Shown here one piece after another: positions 5,200 through 14,225 of a stretch of 21,051 nucleotides of DNA. Numbering within the stretch: the stretch's first letter is position 1; the number at the start of each line of letters is the position of its first letter. The position numbers were made by a program, and so were the translations under genes. Origin of the DNA: a virus; the IMG/VR virus record IMGVR_UViG_3300020411_003861, positions 1 to 21,051 of that record; one strand, given 5' to 3'. The notes under the pieces were generated by a model that had not been told where the DNA came from, made no database searches, and saw only the letters and a program-made list of their open reading frames with translations.

Positions 5200-6130
5200 T
5201 TTTTTCTCCTTTTTTATATACCACTTTATCTGGGCTAAACCCATCTCTAAAAATATCTGTGTCGGCTGTAATTGTATTTAATTTATTAAGTAATCTATTA
5301 TTACTCTGAGGATCTTGGGGAAATTCTTTTGAAAAATTTTCTTTTAAAAAAGGTTTAATAGACTCGTATAGATTGTCATCGGTGGTCCAAATATCTTCGC
5401 CTTTTTCAGGATTACTACCTGTATACACTTTTCCAAAAAGATTAAATTTAACTCCAAATCTACTTAACCCAGTAGCTTCGGGATTATATTCTAAATGGAG
5501 ATGATTTTTTTCATCCAATACCTTATATCCCTTTTTTAAATAATATTTTATAGTTTCTAGTTTTTCTTCTTTGGGAAGAGTGGACCAAGAAGTGCCCTTT
5601 ACTGAAGAAATATCCCTAGCTAAATTTTGCATATGTTTTGTGGAGTATATGCCCGGGTTAATAGATAAGAGTTGATTATCTACCTCCTCCCATATACTGT
5701 CTTTTTGATCTTGATATTGATCCTTAACTTTATATCTAGGATTAACGTCGTCTGTATTAGATCTTTCAAAATAAGTATTTCTATAATTACGAATAGAATC
5801 CCAAGTAGAATTAGATACACCTTGGGGCTTATTACTATAGACTTGCCAATAATATATCTGTCTTTGATCTTCTTTTGTTCTATGGGAGCTAGAAAAAGAG
5901 TCTATATCTCTTTTATAATAAAATGATTTTTTCCTTAAATCTTTTCTTGTATTTAATAATTGTTTCCATTCTTTTAATTTTTCTTTTTTCTCTGCTCTTT
6001 TAAGTCCTGTGCCTTTTTTAAACTTATATTTCCCAGGATATTTTTTGGATCTTTCAAAATAAGTGTTTTTAAATTCTTCTATATCAGAATTTGTTTGCTC
6101 TAATGTATTTTCAAAAGAGGTTTCACTCAC
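5096..6130 (-). CDS. Lys-rich protein with cryptic M15-like zinc peptidase signature
   Basis: A 344-residue protein, GTG start, overlapping the upstream gene by 4 bases (GTGA). The N-terminal half is Lys/Tyr-rich with a repeated NTYFERS motif (22-28 and 118-124). Residues 155-220 resemble the core of M15-type peptidoglycan peptidases: H166-x6-D173 in STKHMQNLARD (compare SxHxxGxAxD, with Asn for the Gly), then YLKKGYKVLDEKNHLHLEYNP with E207-x2-H210 (ExxH). That supplies three zinc ligands and the catalytic base at family spacing. Function by inference: a cell-wall hydrolase, either the endolysin beside the holin or a virion lysin. The C-terminal 40 residues are Lys/Glu-rich and share DNA with the next gene. 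The peptidase reading is motif-based and not certain. Confidence 0.6.
   Translation of the reverse strand: MSETSFENTLEQTNSDIEEFKNTYFERSKKYPGKYKFKKGTGLKRAEKKEKLKEWKQLLNTRKDLRKKSFYYKRDIDSFSSSHRTKEDQRQIYYWQVYSNKPQGVSNSTWDSIRNYRNTYFERSNTDDVNPRYKVKDQYQDQKDSIWEEVDNQLLSINPGIYSTKHMQNLARDISSVKGTSWSTLPKEEKLETIKYYLKKGYKVLDEKNHLHLEYNPEATGLSRFGVKFNLFGKVYTGSNPEKGEDIWTTDDNLYESIKPFLKENFSKEFPQDPQSNNRLLNKLNTITADTDIFRDGFSPDKVVYKKGEKNAKIQKFDDKKNVDKEVEGKQGKERSGEPVQRFS
5760..5780 (-). repeat. Internal repeat, copy 2 (NTYFERS)
   Basis: This 21-base stretch matches 6048-6068 at 20 of 21 positions. Both encode NTYFERS in the same protein, followed in each case by a short Lys/Tyr-rich strand (KYKFK versus RYKVK). Confidence 0.8.
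6048..6068 (-). repeat. Internal repeat, copy 1 (NTYFERS)
   Basis: Partner of the repeat at 5760-5780. The copies are 288 bases apart and in the same frame, so the pair marks two copies of a small protein motif rather than a recombination site. Confidence 0.8.
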
Positions 6131-6363
6131 TTCATTTTTTCCTTTATGATAAAAAAAATTATACTTCCTAATAAGGTTACCAAAAATAAAAGATGTTTAT
6201 AATTTGCCTTAAACCAAGCCCATACATATAAAGGTCTTAAAGCTTTTGCATGTTGTTCTATTCTTTCCTCTAAAGCGTCGGTTCTACGGATATGATGCTT
6301 TAAGTCAATTTCCATCCTTATCTGGGATTCTCGAATTACTTTTATACTTTCTTCAATATCCAT
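6127..6363 (-). CDS. Small C-terminally membrane-anchored helical protein, XhlA/spanin-like
   Basis: 78 residues: a charged helical region (1-45, with IRRTDALEERIEQHAK looking like a coiled coil), an aromatic linker (YVWAWFKANYKH) and one membrane helix at about 57-74 ending in a Lys-rich tail. Phage lysis accessory proteins such as the XhlA family have this order (soluble coiled coil, then one C-terminal span). Its place between the ejection-protein genes and the lysis genes supports that. It starts directly after the upstream stop (TAA-ATG) and overlaps the next start by 4 bases. Assignment is by architecture and context, not by a diagnostic motif. Confidence 0.6.
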   Translation of the reverse strand: MDIEESIKVIRESQIRMEIDLKHHIRRTDALEERIEQHAKALRPLYVWAWFKANYKHLLFLVTLLGSIIFFIIKEKMK

Positions 6364-8529
6364 TTAATAGTCCTTTTTAAGTTTGTCTTGAGCTTTTCTA
6401 TATACAATTTGCCTCATTGGCTCTTTACCATCTTTTCCTTCTAGCATTTCTTGAGGAATATTTCGCGTTGTTTCAAAATCTTTGTTTAAGTACATTTTTT
6501 TCTTAAGACTTGGGATAGATTCTATCCAAGTTTTAACCTGGGTAATATCTTTTTCTGTAAAAGCTTTACCATCCCACCCTAGACCTGGTTGTACAAAAAC
6601 CCTACCCTGAGGCTCTTCTGCTAAAGTTGCCATTAAAGTTCCTATAGCACCTGTATTATTATCATCTAAAGCTGCTTGTAATTTTTTTGCCATATCTGGG
6701 AATTTATTTTTTATTAGAGGTAAAATGTGATGAGCTTGTTCATATACAGCTTGAGTATTTCTAGAAATAGGGTTTTCTGACAACAGTATTTCACTTTCCG
6801 CTGTTGCAATAGCTCTAGAAAAAGCTCTTACAGAGTGGGCAGAAGCTGCTAATATATTTGAAGCAATTCTACCTCCTATTTCAGGCTTTCTACCTATAAA
6901 ATTAGCTATATTTTTTAATCCTACTGCTAAATTAGCTGGAGCAGATCCAGAGTTTATAAATTGATTAAAAGAAGCTAATAATCCTAAAGAAGCTGCTTCA
7001 TTTACTCCTGCAGTCCTAGCTCCTCCTCTAACTAAATAACCGCTCCCTCTAACACTATCTTTTAATTTACCTATGAGCCCTCCGTCCAAAGTGTCAATTT
7101 TTTGGGTAATAAACCTTTCTGCTAAAAATAAATCTGCGTCCTGTCTTTTCATTCCCTTATAAGAAGCGTAAAGAACTTCATCATCTAATTCTGTTTCAAC
7201 CGCGTCTTGGATTATATTTTTTAACCTACCTCCTAATTTTTCTTTTTCTGCAATTAATAATAAATTATCATCTGATACAATCTGTTGTCCACTAGGAGTT
7301 GTTCCAGAAGAGTTTTTTGTATGTTTATATATTTTATTTTTTAAGATATTTAATTCTTTTAGACTTACATTATCTCTAAATTTTGCAACATTCTTAGTAG
7401 TTGTTTTAGTATCTGTCACAGTTCTCATAACGGGCTGACCCGCATCATCTAAAACTCCTGTAGCTACTTGTCTAGGTATATGTTCTACAGTTTCTTCAGG
7501 AACTACTTCTATAAAAAGATCGTCTAAATATTTTTTTAAATTATTTCCTACTTGTCTATGAGTAGGTTCTTGCAAACCTCCCTCCATAGTAAGAGGATCT
7601 ACAAAATCTCTTTTTAATTCTCTATATATATCTTTAGGTCTAAATTTAGCTCCTATTCGGTCATCTACCTGGGATAATACAGTATTTAAGTTAAAATCTA
7701 ATTGTTCTTTTTTTCTAACTACTTTATCTAAAGTCTCTACAAAATTTTGACCGCCTTTAAAAAGAGGTTCTCCATCCACTTTCATATTAAATAAATCGTC
7801 TGCAAATTCTTGTGTAGTTCTATTTCCATTTTTAACTAAATGATTTCTAAAATCTCTTCTAGCCAATTTTCCAGTTATGCCTAAAGCGTTTAGTAAAGAT
7901 CCAGATGAAAATTCTTTAGCAGTTTCTCTAACATATTTTCCTGCCTTAGTTATACCTCTACCTACCCCTTCTCCAAATACTGATAAACCTCCTCCTATTA
8001 CAGCATCTTCTGCAGCTTCTTCTAAAGTTTTTCTTTCTGATCTAAGATATCCACTCGCCATTCCCATAGCTACCGATTTAGCTAAATTTAGTTCGCCTGC
8101 ACCATAAGCAAAAGATCCTATAGTTCCTACAACATCTCCTGCCATATACCACCAAGGGTTATCTTTTCTAGCTTTTTCTAAAGATCTTCTTTCATCTTGT
8201 AAATTTTTATCGTAAACAGTAGACATTCCACTCAAAGTTAAAGGTTTTCCAGATACTCTTTGAGCAGCTATTTGTACAGCCATGTCATAAGCTGTTTGAA
8301 CTCCTGCCTGTAATTCATCACTAGCTCCAGCAGTTACGCCCTGGACCAACCCTTTTGTAAGAGAATCCGAAGAAGGCTGTACAGGAGATTCTTCTACAAG
8401 AATGTCTTCAGGTTCTCCTTCAAGTTCTTGAGCAGATTCTTCCGCAAAAATTTCTTCTTGTTCTTCCTCTTCTCCAAACTGTTTTAACAGCTCTTGGTAT
8501 CTTTTTTCTTCTTTAGGTGTTAATGCCAT
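6364..8529 (-). CDS. Large internal virion / DNA-ejection protein
   Basis: 721 residues, probably packaged in the head and ejected with the DNA. The order is: an acidic N-terminus (Glu-rich, ~14-48); a GVTAGASDELQAG motif (64-76) of the kind found in podovirus internal proteins; glycine-rich hydrophobic segments (~131-160 and 176-195, including VIGGGLSVFGEGVGRG) that could line a membrane channel; a long mixed helical middle; another Ala/Gly-rich hydrophobic stretch (~510-580); and a basic C-terminus. It has almost no cysteine. I see no lytic transglycosylase motif. The ribosome site (GGCGGGA) is only fair, and the gene starts 14 bases after the previous stop. Its position after two other internal-type proteins fits an ejection-protein trio. 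The role is inferred from composition and context. Confidence 0.65.
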   Translation of the reverse strand: MALTPKEEKRYQELLKQFGEEEEQEEIFAEESAQELEGEPEDILVEESPVQPSSDSLTKGLVQGVTAGASDELQAGVQTAYDMAVQIAAQRVSGKPLTLSGMSTVYDKNLQDERRSLEKARKDNPWWYMAGDVVGTIGSFAYGAGELNLAKSVAMGMASGYLRSERKTLEEAAEDAVIGGGLSVFGEGVGRGITKAGKYVRETAKEFSSGSLLNALGITGKLARRDFRNHLVKNGNRTTQEFADDLFNMKVDGEPLFKGGQNFVETLDKVVRKKEQLDFNLNTVLSQVDDRIGAKFRPKDIYRELKRDFVDPLTMEGGLQEPTHRQVGNNLKKYLDDLFIEVVPEETVEHIPRQVATGVLDDAGQPVMRTVTDTKTTTKNVAKFRDNVSLKELNILKNKIYKHTKNSSGTTPSGQQIVSDDNLLLIAEKEKLGGRLKNIIQDAVETELDDEVLYASYKGMKRQDADLFLAERFITQKIDTLDGGLIGKLKDSVRGSGYLVRGGARTAGVNEAASLGLLASFNQFINSGSAPANLAVGLKNIANFIGRKPEIGGRIASNILAASAHSVRAFSRAIATAESEILLSENPISRNTQAVYEQAHHILPLIKNKFPDMAKKLQAALDDNNTGAIGTLMATLAEEPQGRVFVQPGLGWDGKAFTEKDITQVKTWIESIPSLKKKMYLNKDFETTRNIPQEMLEGKDGKEPMRQIVYRKAQDKLKKDY

Positions 8530-8543
8530 TATTCCCGCCTTAT

Positions 8544-9806
8544 TTACTCTTTATTTTTTTTACTAAATTTTTTTGCTTTGAGTTCTTGTAATTCTTCCCA
8601 ATTAGCTATTCTTTGTTTTAATTTTACATCTTTAGTAGCTTTCCATCCTTTAGGGGCAGTTTTTTCAGCTTTTGTATATATCTTTTTAAGTTCTTCTTCT
8701 ATTTTATCTGTATCTCCATAATGTTTATTTAAAACGTTTATTTTTTCTCTATAAACTTTTGCCAATGTTTTAGCTTTCCATATAAATGTTGCAGGAGGAT
8801 CGTTAGGGCTAGGTATAATTCTTTCTGACATTTTTAGTTCTTGATCACTATAGGCTGTTCCCGATAAAGCCCTAACATAGTTCTTTAATAATTGTCTAGA
8901 TCTACTTATAAGTTCATAAGCAAATTTCTGATCTTTTTCTGTTCTACCTGGTATGCCTGTAGTTGCGGCAATTGCTTGTATAGTTCTGCCAGCTAAAGGA
9001 CCTAGTAGATTAGAAGATGCTTCAGGATTTGCCTCAAAATGAGAAATAAGATTAGAGGTTTCGCTTTCTAATTCTAAATAAGAAGCTGTTTCTTTTTTAC
9101 GAACCTTATCCATTGTTCTAGCATATTTAGCTTCATCTTGTTTTTTATAAAATCCATGTCTTCCTTCTTGTCTAACATCCCTCGGATCTACTACTTTAAC
9201 ATGCCCAGGAACGGAAGCTAACTGCCCGTCTCTGGTTCTAAATACATGTCCAGACCCTGGGTTAAAATAGACATAATGTTTTTCTCCTCTTTCATCAATA
9301 AAATATTTTCCTTCTGTTTGTTGCAGTTTTGTCTTATCTGTTAATCCTAATATTTGAGCCCTTTTTAAATTAAATTCTGCATCTTTTCGTTTTTGTTCGT
9401 CTACTCCTATTCTAACTTTATTGGCATGTCGCAACCCTTCTAAAGCTCCTCTTTCTCCTCCTAAAGCATATCCCAACATTCCTCCTATTATATCTGGAGT
9501 AAAATAAGCTAAAGCTTTCCCTAAGTTTTCTCCTGAAAAAGAGTCTCCTATACCTTCCCAAAAACCTTTCTTTTTCTTCTTTCCTTCTTTAGGTAGAGGT
9601 AAAGGTTCTTTTTCTTCAAATTCTGCTATTTCTTTTTTAGAAAACTCGTCTTCATGACTTTTAATAGCTTCTTTCTTTTTCTTTTTCTTCATCATTTTCG
9701 GCATCTTCTTTTTAACTACTTGAGGAACAACTTCTTTAGAAGGTGTTGTATTTGTTTCTATTTTTGTTGGAAGTTCTTCTCCAGTACCAATTGTCTTGCG
9801 TACCAT
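8544..9806 (-). CDS. Internal virion protein with TIGTGE N-terminal tag
   Basis: 420 residues. It begins with KTIGTGEEL (4-12), closely matching the start of the fibre-type protein at 17191-17694. Then come Lys-rich and Glu-rich low-complexity stretches (32-80), a Gly-rich hydrophobic patch (IIGGMLGYALGG, about 106-117), a short beta-rich part (YFIDERGEKHYVYF), and a helical C-terminal domain with LLKNYVRALSGTAYSDQE and ERIIPSPNDPP, a pattern I associate with phage internal/ejection proteins. The ATG overlaps the previous stop (TAATG) and has GGAGGA 4 bases upstream. It probably acts with its neighbours in genome delivery; this is inference. Confidence 0.65.
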   Translation of the reverse strand: MVRKTIGTGEELPTKIETNTTPSKEVVPQVVKKKMPKMMKKKKKKEAIKSHEDEFSKKEIAEFEEKEPLPLPKEGKKKKKGFWEGIGDSFSGENLGKALAYFTPDIIGGMLGYALGGERGALEGLRHANKVRIGVDEQKRKDAEFNLKRAQILGLTDKTKLQQTEGKYFIDERGEKHYVYFNPGSGHVFRTRDGQLASVPGHVKVVDPRDVRQEGRHGFYKKQDEAKYARTMDKVRKKETASYLELESETSNLISHFEANPEASSNLLGPLAGRTIQAIAATTGIPGRTEKDQKFAYELISRSRQLLKNYVRALSGTAYSDQELKMSERIIPSPNDPPATFIWKAKTLAKVYREKINVLNKHYGDTDKIEEELKKIYTKAEKTAPKGWKATKDVKLKQRIANWEELQELKAKKFSKKNKE

Positions 9807-10588
9807 TACATCCTCCTACCTAGGAACTTACATAAAGGTATACCTATTTTAAGTAAGAGCCTACCTAATAGATTTGATTCCCCAGAACCATTATGTCTAA
9901 AAGCTGCTTCGTTTGCCCAAGCCCACGCAAATGGCGCTAAAAAATAAGTTAATAAAGGAAATTGTTTCATTGTTCTAGCCACTGGGATGCCCCAGCTATG
10001 ATATCCTCGCATAACCTCTCTAGGTAGAGTGCGACCATATGCCTCATCTGCTCTAAGTATTGCAGGACATAGTAATCCTTGACGCATAGTTTGAGTACAT
10101 ATTACTTTACCACCCTCTGCGTCCGCCATTCTAGCTTTTTCAATTTCCGCATCTTTCTTTAATTGTTCGGATTCTTTTAAATGTTTTAATTGCTTATCTT
10201 GAGATTCTCTTAAATATGTTTGACTTAATAAACTACTAGTTCCTGCCATAATAGTAGCTTCTCTTCTTTTCATATCTTCTTTCTCATCTCTTCTCTCTTC
10301 TAATTCAGCTTTTTGTCTTTCACTAGTTAACATTTGGCTGTAGTCTCTGTCTATATTATACATTGCAGCAGCTTGATTAGCTCCTCCCATGGTAGACATT
10401 CTTCTTTGGGCTCCAAATTTACCACTAGCTATTCTTTTAACTAGTGCAGAATCTGACATTTCTTTTTCTGCAGTAGTCCTAGGTTTAAAACTAGAAAACC
10501 CTTTGGTTAGGTCCTCCATTTTTCTTTTTGCCTTAGTTACATCTTTTTCGGTTTCGTCTAAATAATTACTAGTTGTTTTTTCACTCAT
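9806..10588 (-). CDS. Internal virion protein with conserved C-terminal domain
   Basis: 260 residues from ATG 10588 (GAGG at 10594-10597, spacing 5); a longer frame to 10663 has no better start. Residues 80-157 form a highly charged coiled coil. Residues 158-260 make a compact domain starting GGKVICTQTMRQGLLCPA, then YGRTLPREVMRGYHSWGIPVA and FAWAWANE, ending with a basic amphipathic helix. I recall this CT-x-x-x-RQG ... GYHxWxxP pattern from virion proteins of several environmental phages; its exact role is unknown to me. The stop overlaps the next start (TAATG). Context between the tail nozzle and the large ejection protein suggests an ejected or tail-internal component. Confidence 0.68.
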   Translation of the reverse strand: MSEKTTSNYLDETEKDVTKAKRKMEDLTKGFSSFKPRTTAEKEMSDSALVKRIASGKFGAQRRMSTMGGANQAAAMYNIDRDYSQMLTSERQKAELEERRDEKEDMKRREATIMAGTSSLLSQTYLRESQDKQLKHLKESEQLKKDAEIEKARMADAEGGKVICTQTMRQGLLCPAILRADEAYGRTLPREVMRGYHSWGIPVARTMKQFPLLTYFLAPFAWAWANEAAFRHNGSGESNLLGRLLLKIGIPLCKFLGRRM

Positions 10589-10590
10589 AT

Positions 10591-10935
10591 TTACCTCATA
10601 AAAAATATTTTTGTTACACAAGCTTCGCCTGTATTTACTAAATATAATGTATTTGTGGTCCATTCCACTGCAGTAGGATAAAATTCATCTTTTTGTTGCT
10701 GTCTTACAGCATAATAATCTCTACTAATATTTCCTGCTCCTACCATATCTAATATTATAAATCCGGAAGGTATAAAGTCTACCTCATTAGGTATATTCCT
10801 TTTTTCTCTCTTATTGAAGTTTAAAGTTACTATAAACCCTTCTACATTTTCAACAAAAGTTAACTTCTCTAATCCAGGAGTTAATTCTGTTTTCAATTCT
10901 TCTACAGTTGTTAAATTTTCAAAAGAAAACTTCAA
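10591..10935 (-). CDS. Small tail-associated protein, TTG start
   Basis: 114 residues, mostly beta-strand. Residues about 45-114 (IPNEVDFIPSGFIILDMV ... WTTNTLYLVNTG ... KIFFMR) have the alternating pattern of a small beta-sandwich often found beside phage tail nozzles. The start must be TTG 10935: no ATG or GTG is available, the codon overlaps the nozzle gene's TGA (TTGA), and GGAG lies 8 bases upstream at 10944-10947. The function is unknown; a tail-tip plug or adaptor is possible from position only. Confidence 0.65.
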   Translation of the reverse strand: MKFSFENLTTVEELKTELTPGLEKLTFVENVEGFIVTLNFNKREKRNIPNEVDFIPSGFIILDMVGAGNISRDYYAVRQQQKDEFYPTAVEWTTNTLYLVNTGEACVTKIFFMR

Positions 10936-13900
10936 TGTTTAATCTCCGGTCTATATGGAGAAGCTACCTCAAATTCATATCCACTTAATAATACATTTTT
11001 ATTAAGTTCCTCATTTTTAAAACCAATCTGAATAGAAGTAGCTTTTCTACCAGATAATTTAGTCTTTAAAAATTTATTTCTTTCAGTGGGATTACCATAT
11101 TCTTTTTTACCGTAATCTAAAGCATTCCAACCTGCATACCATTTTGAAAAATCTAATTCCGTCCGACCTACAATAACACTATTATAGTTTAAACTAGTAG
11201 TTACATCAAATTTATATCCAGTTGTTTCAAAAGTTTTATCTGAGTCGGTAGAAAATACTTTTAATCTTAAAAACCTCTTTAATTGGGTACTATCTCCTAA
11301 ATTCACCCAGTTTGACGTGTATACAAATGGAATAGGAACGGAATGGTCTGAATAATCCTCAGTTATATTTAAATCTTGATTTACACAAAGCAAACTATCA
11401 CTTTCATTTAAAAAGAACATTCTACCTGTAGAATTTTGAAAAGCAACTCCTCTACTACATTCTACATTAGTCCATAAACTCCAAGACTCTCTAACTGTAT
11501 CGTAAACTAAATCTAAATTTTCTTTTTCTTTAAATTGTATATAAGGAGGTATAGATATAATATATAGATCTTCAGAATTCCAGTTTATGGCTAAAGCTCT
11601 ATTAAGATCGAATGTTTTCATTTCAATTAAAGGTTCTATTAGGGACCCTATAGCAATAGGAGGGGCTCCTGGAGCTACTTTATAAATTCCTTTATCACTT
11701 AAAAACCATAATTCTCCATTTACTTCTTTTATAGTAGCGTTAGCTGCGCAACCTATTCCCATGCTAGGTGAAGAGATAACGTTAATTCTTACTTGTCCTG
11801 TAGCAACATTTCCTCCCATGATACTTATAGCCTTTTCTTGGAAAACATATAGCATTTTATTTAATACCCCTAAACCAGTTATTTTACCTCCACTATCCGA
11901 GGATACAGTGAAAAAAGAACCTAGACCTGTATATACTTCAGGGTATCCAGCTTCCATCTTGTAAACAGTTCCAACACTTTCAGGATTTCCTGAAGATATT
12001 AAAGTATTTGATATACTGGTTAAATACCTACTTTTAGGTAGAGGGTATTGTTTATGAGCGTAAGGTAATTCTACTAAATCTTCATAAAGTAGACTTATTT
12101 GAGAGTCATATTTTTTATCTGAATAATATCTTTGAGGATCTAAATTTTGTGCCGGAACTTCTTCCACTAAATAATAATTTGGCTCACCTTGGAACAAATA
12201 ACCTAAATTTCTTGTTCGCCATATCTGAAGACGTAGTCCAGCCGAGACGGAATCATTTTGTTTTAAAGAAAACCAATATTTATCATCTCCAGTAAAATCT
12301 GCTCCAGTATCTCTTTTAGCAGTAACGTGAACAACTACTGTAGTATCTGTTACAGAAAGAATTTCAAAAAATCTAAATACATCAGATCCTTCTTTATAAG
12401 TATGGTAATGATCTTTAAATAATAAAAAATCCCCTGCTTGGAAGGTATGTTTTAAAGTAGCGTGTAAATTTATAGTAGCGGTTCTTCTATCATTTACATC
12501 TTCTTGTATATTGTCACTAGGAGCAATACTAGAACCTTCAAAATCTATATTATCATATACAAAACTTCCTCCAACTTCTTTACCTACTTTTGAATCATCG
12601 AAATTTTGATCAGCAGAAACTATTCCGCAAGCTGTATGGAAACCTTCTTCATCTGTAATATTGGGCATATTGAATCTAATTTCTCCAAAGCCTTTTATAG
12701 GTACTCTAGTAGCCGATATTTCTGAAGAAGTAGAAGGCACGCTTGCTTTATCAACAGAAACAGTCCATTCTGTATCATATCTTTTAGTATCTGCTCTTGA
12801 CATAGTTAATTTTAATTCTTTACTATCCGCTCCTGTAACTATATTTCCATTTCTATCTTTCATCATGTAGGTCATTTTCCAACGCCATTCATTATAAGCA
12901 TCTTGAGCAGGATTCCATTTATAATCAGACCCTTGATTTTCACAAGTTGCCCAATCACTACTAGAAGCAGCATTTGGAGTCCAAGTGTTTCCAGCATTTG
13001 TACAGGCATATTCTGTTGTATGGGATGTAGTCGTACCAGAGGAATTTGTACAAACTCCTCCAGGAACACTATTTCCGTATCCACTACTATTGTTTCCACT
13101 TTCATATTCTATTCCAGTACCTGGATGAGTATATATACATTGACCTGTTAAATGGTCTGTCCACAATCCTCCTGCAGCAACACAATCAGTAGAAGAAAGG
13201 TATAATTCTCCATTATCTTTTCTTATAGAGCAAAAACCTACGTCATCTTGAGGGTAAAAAGGTCCTGTATTAGTTAAAGAAACTGGAATTTGTTGACTAA
13301 CCTCTATATCCAAATTAAGAAAATTTTCTGACCAATAATCTGTTTCCCCAACATACCAGAGGTCTGTAGGCATTTTTTGAATAACTAGTGTAGAAAGGTC
13401 AATATCCGTAGGAAAATTAACTTGTATAACATCTTTTAATTCTAATGTATTCATTTTAGATTTTGAGGCATCTAATCTAGGTAACCACCCTTTATTAGTA
13501 GCTACTTCCCTATTCAAAGCAGACCCTGAAGGAAGTTGAAGTCCGTAAGGATTATTATAATGATCTTTAGCACCATTTGGAAAATTGTTAAATCTTTGGT
13601 GGACACATGTGTTGGCATGTCCATCATAAGGAGTCCAAGGAATTTTTCCAGCGGGGTCCGGGCTAGAAGGGTTGTAGTAACCGCCTGTAAGTCCTGGGTA
13701 ACTAGTTTGTTCTGTATGAGTTCCTGTTTTACCTAAACTATTGCTTAACCAAGGAGCATTTTCTAAAAACGTTTTTAATTCTTCTAAAGTAGTAGTTCCT
13801 TTAGTTACATTAAATTTCTGACTAACAGCTACCGTATCATTCGATTGATCTATAGTTCCCCAATCAAAACCATCTTCTACCCCGTGTTTTAGAACGTGTT

Positions 13901-14225
13901 CAAACCAAAATCCTCTATAAGAATACTTATCGTACCAATCGTCTCTTTCTGCAACACTAGTACCTGTTTTATTGGTTAGAGTAGGAAGTAAAACGGAATC
14001 ATTATCAACAAATTTTAATTTATCCCTGCGTCTTCTTATTTTAACTTGAACGTCATAATTGTTAGGTCCATTTTCGGTTATATGTATCCAAGCCCTATCT
14101 CTGTACCAGTGAGGAGCTTTTTCAAAATATTCTGAATAACTAGTATGAATAGGTTTTTGAACTTGTCTAGATCTAGATTCTTTAGGATTAACTAGATCTA
14201 TAACAGCTTGTACTATAGCTCCCAT
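10932..14225 (-). CDS. Tail nozzle protein, C-terminal part (P22 gp10-like propeller)
   Basis: 1097 residues. The C-terminal ~650 residues carry the signatures of the podovirus tail nozzle/stabilisation protein (P22 gp10 type): YNEWRWKMTYMMKDRNGN (444-461), YYLVEEVPA with a later RYLTSISNTLISSGNP, LYVFQEKAISIMGG (792-805), NGELWFLSDKGIYKVAPG (836-853) and DTVRESWSLWTN, i.e. successive beta-propeller blades. The first ~330 residues look unlike a nozzle, with basic and Trp/Tyr-rich stretches. Residues 332-430 are a Cys-Gly-Trp insertion with repeated C-x3-G-x2-W units. The usual N-terminal nozzle blade is absent and is instead found in the gene at 14576-15745, so the protein appears split. The ATG overlaps the acetyltransferase stop (TAATG). 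Confidence 0.82.
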   Translation of the reverse strand: MGAIVQAVIDLVNPKESRSRQVQKPIHTSYSEYFEKAPHWYRDRAWIHITENGPNNYDVQVKIRRRRDKLKFVDNDSVLLPTLTNKTGTSVAERDDWYDKYSYRGFWFEHVLKHGVEDGFDWGTIDQSNDTVAVSQKFNVTKGTTTLEELKTFLENAPWLSNSLGKTGTHTEQTSYPGLTGGYYNPSSPDPAGKIPWTPYDGHANTCVHQRFNNFPNGAKDHYNNPYGLQLPSGSALNREVATNKGWLPRLDASKSKMNTLELKDVIQVNFPTDIDLSTLVIQKMPTDLWYVGETDYWSENFLNLDIEVSQQIPVSLTNTGPFYPQDDVGFCSIRKDNGELYLSSTDCVAAGGLWTDHLTGQCIYTHPGTGIEYESGNNSSGYGNSVPGGVCTNSSGTTTSHTTEYACTNAGNTWTPNAASSSDWATCENQGSDYKWNPAQDAYNEWRWKMTYMMKDRNGNIVTGADSKELKLTMSRADTKRYDTEWTVSVDKASVPSTSSEISATRVPIKGFGEIRFNMPNITDEEGFHTACGIVSADQNFDDSKVGKEVGGSFVYDNIDFEGSSIAPSDNIQEDVNDRRTATINLHATLKHTFQAGDFLLFKDHYHTYKEGSDVFRFFEILSVTDTTVVVHVTAKRDTGADFTGDDKYWFSLKQNDSVSAGLRLQIWRTRNLGYLFQGEPNYYLVEEVPAQNLDPQRYYSDKKYDSQISLLYEDLVELPYAHKQYPLPKSRYLTSISNTLISSGNPESVGTVYKMEAGYPEVYTGLGSFFTVSSDSGGKITGLGVLNKMLYVFQEKAISIMGGNVATGQVRINVISSPSMGIGCAANATIKEVNGELWFLSDKGIYKVAPGAPPIAIGSLIEPLIEMKTFDLNRALAINWNSEDLYIISIPPYIQFKEKENLDLVYDTVRESWSLWTNVECSRGVAFQNSTGRMFFLNESDSLLCVNQDLNITEDYSDHSVPIPFVYTSNWVNLGDSTQLKRFLRLKVFSTDSDKTFETTGYKFDVTTSLNYNSVIVGRTELDFSKWYAGWNALDYGKKEYGNPTERNKFLKTKLSGRKATSIQIGFKNEELNKNVLLSGYEFEVASPYRPEIKH
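10944..10947 (-). promoter_or_regulatory. Ribosome binding site supporting a TTG start
   Basis: GGAG on the - strand, 8 bases before TTG 10935. It lies within the last codons of the upstream gene and is the main reason to accept the rare TTG start. Confidence 0.6.

Noticed and set aside
5096-5244. Programmed -1 frameshift joining the M15-like gene to the overlapping 57-residue frame
   Set aside because: The second frame is +1 relative to the first, not -1, and has its own AGGAG site and ATG. The A7 and A8 tracts remain possible indel sites, but separate genes explain the data better.
12872-13151. Extra frames on both strands across the Cys-rich nozzle insertion
   Set aside because: They lie wholly within the nozzle gene, lack good starts, and follow from the insertion's composition.
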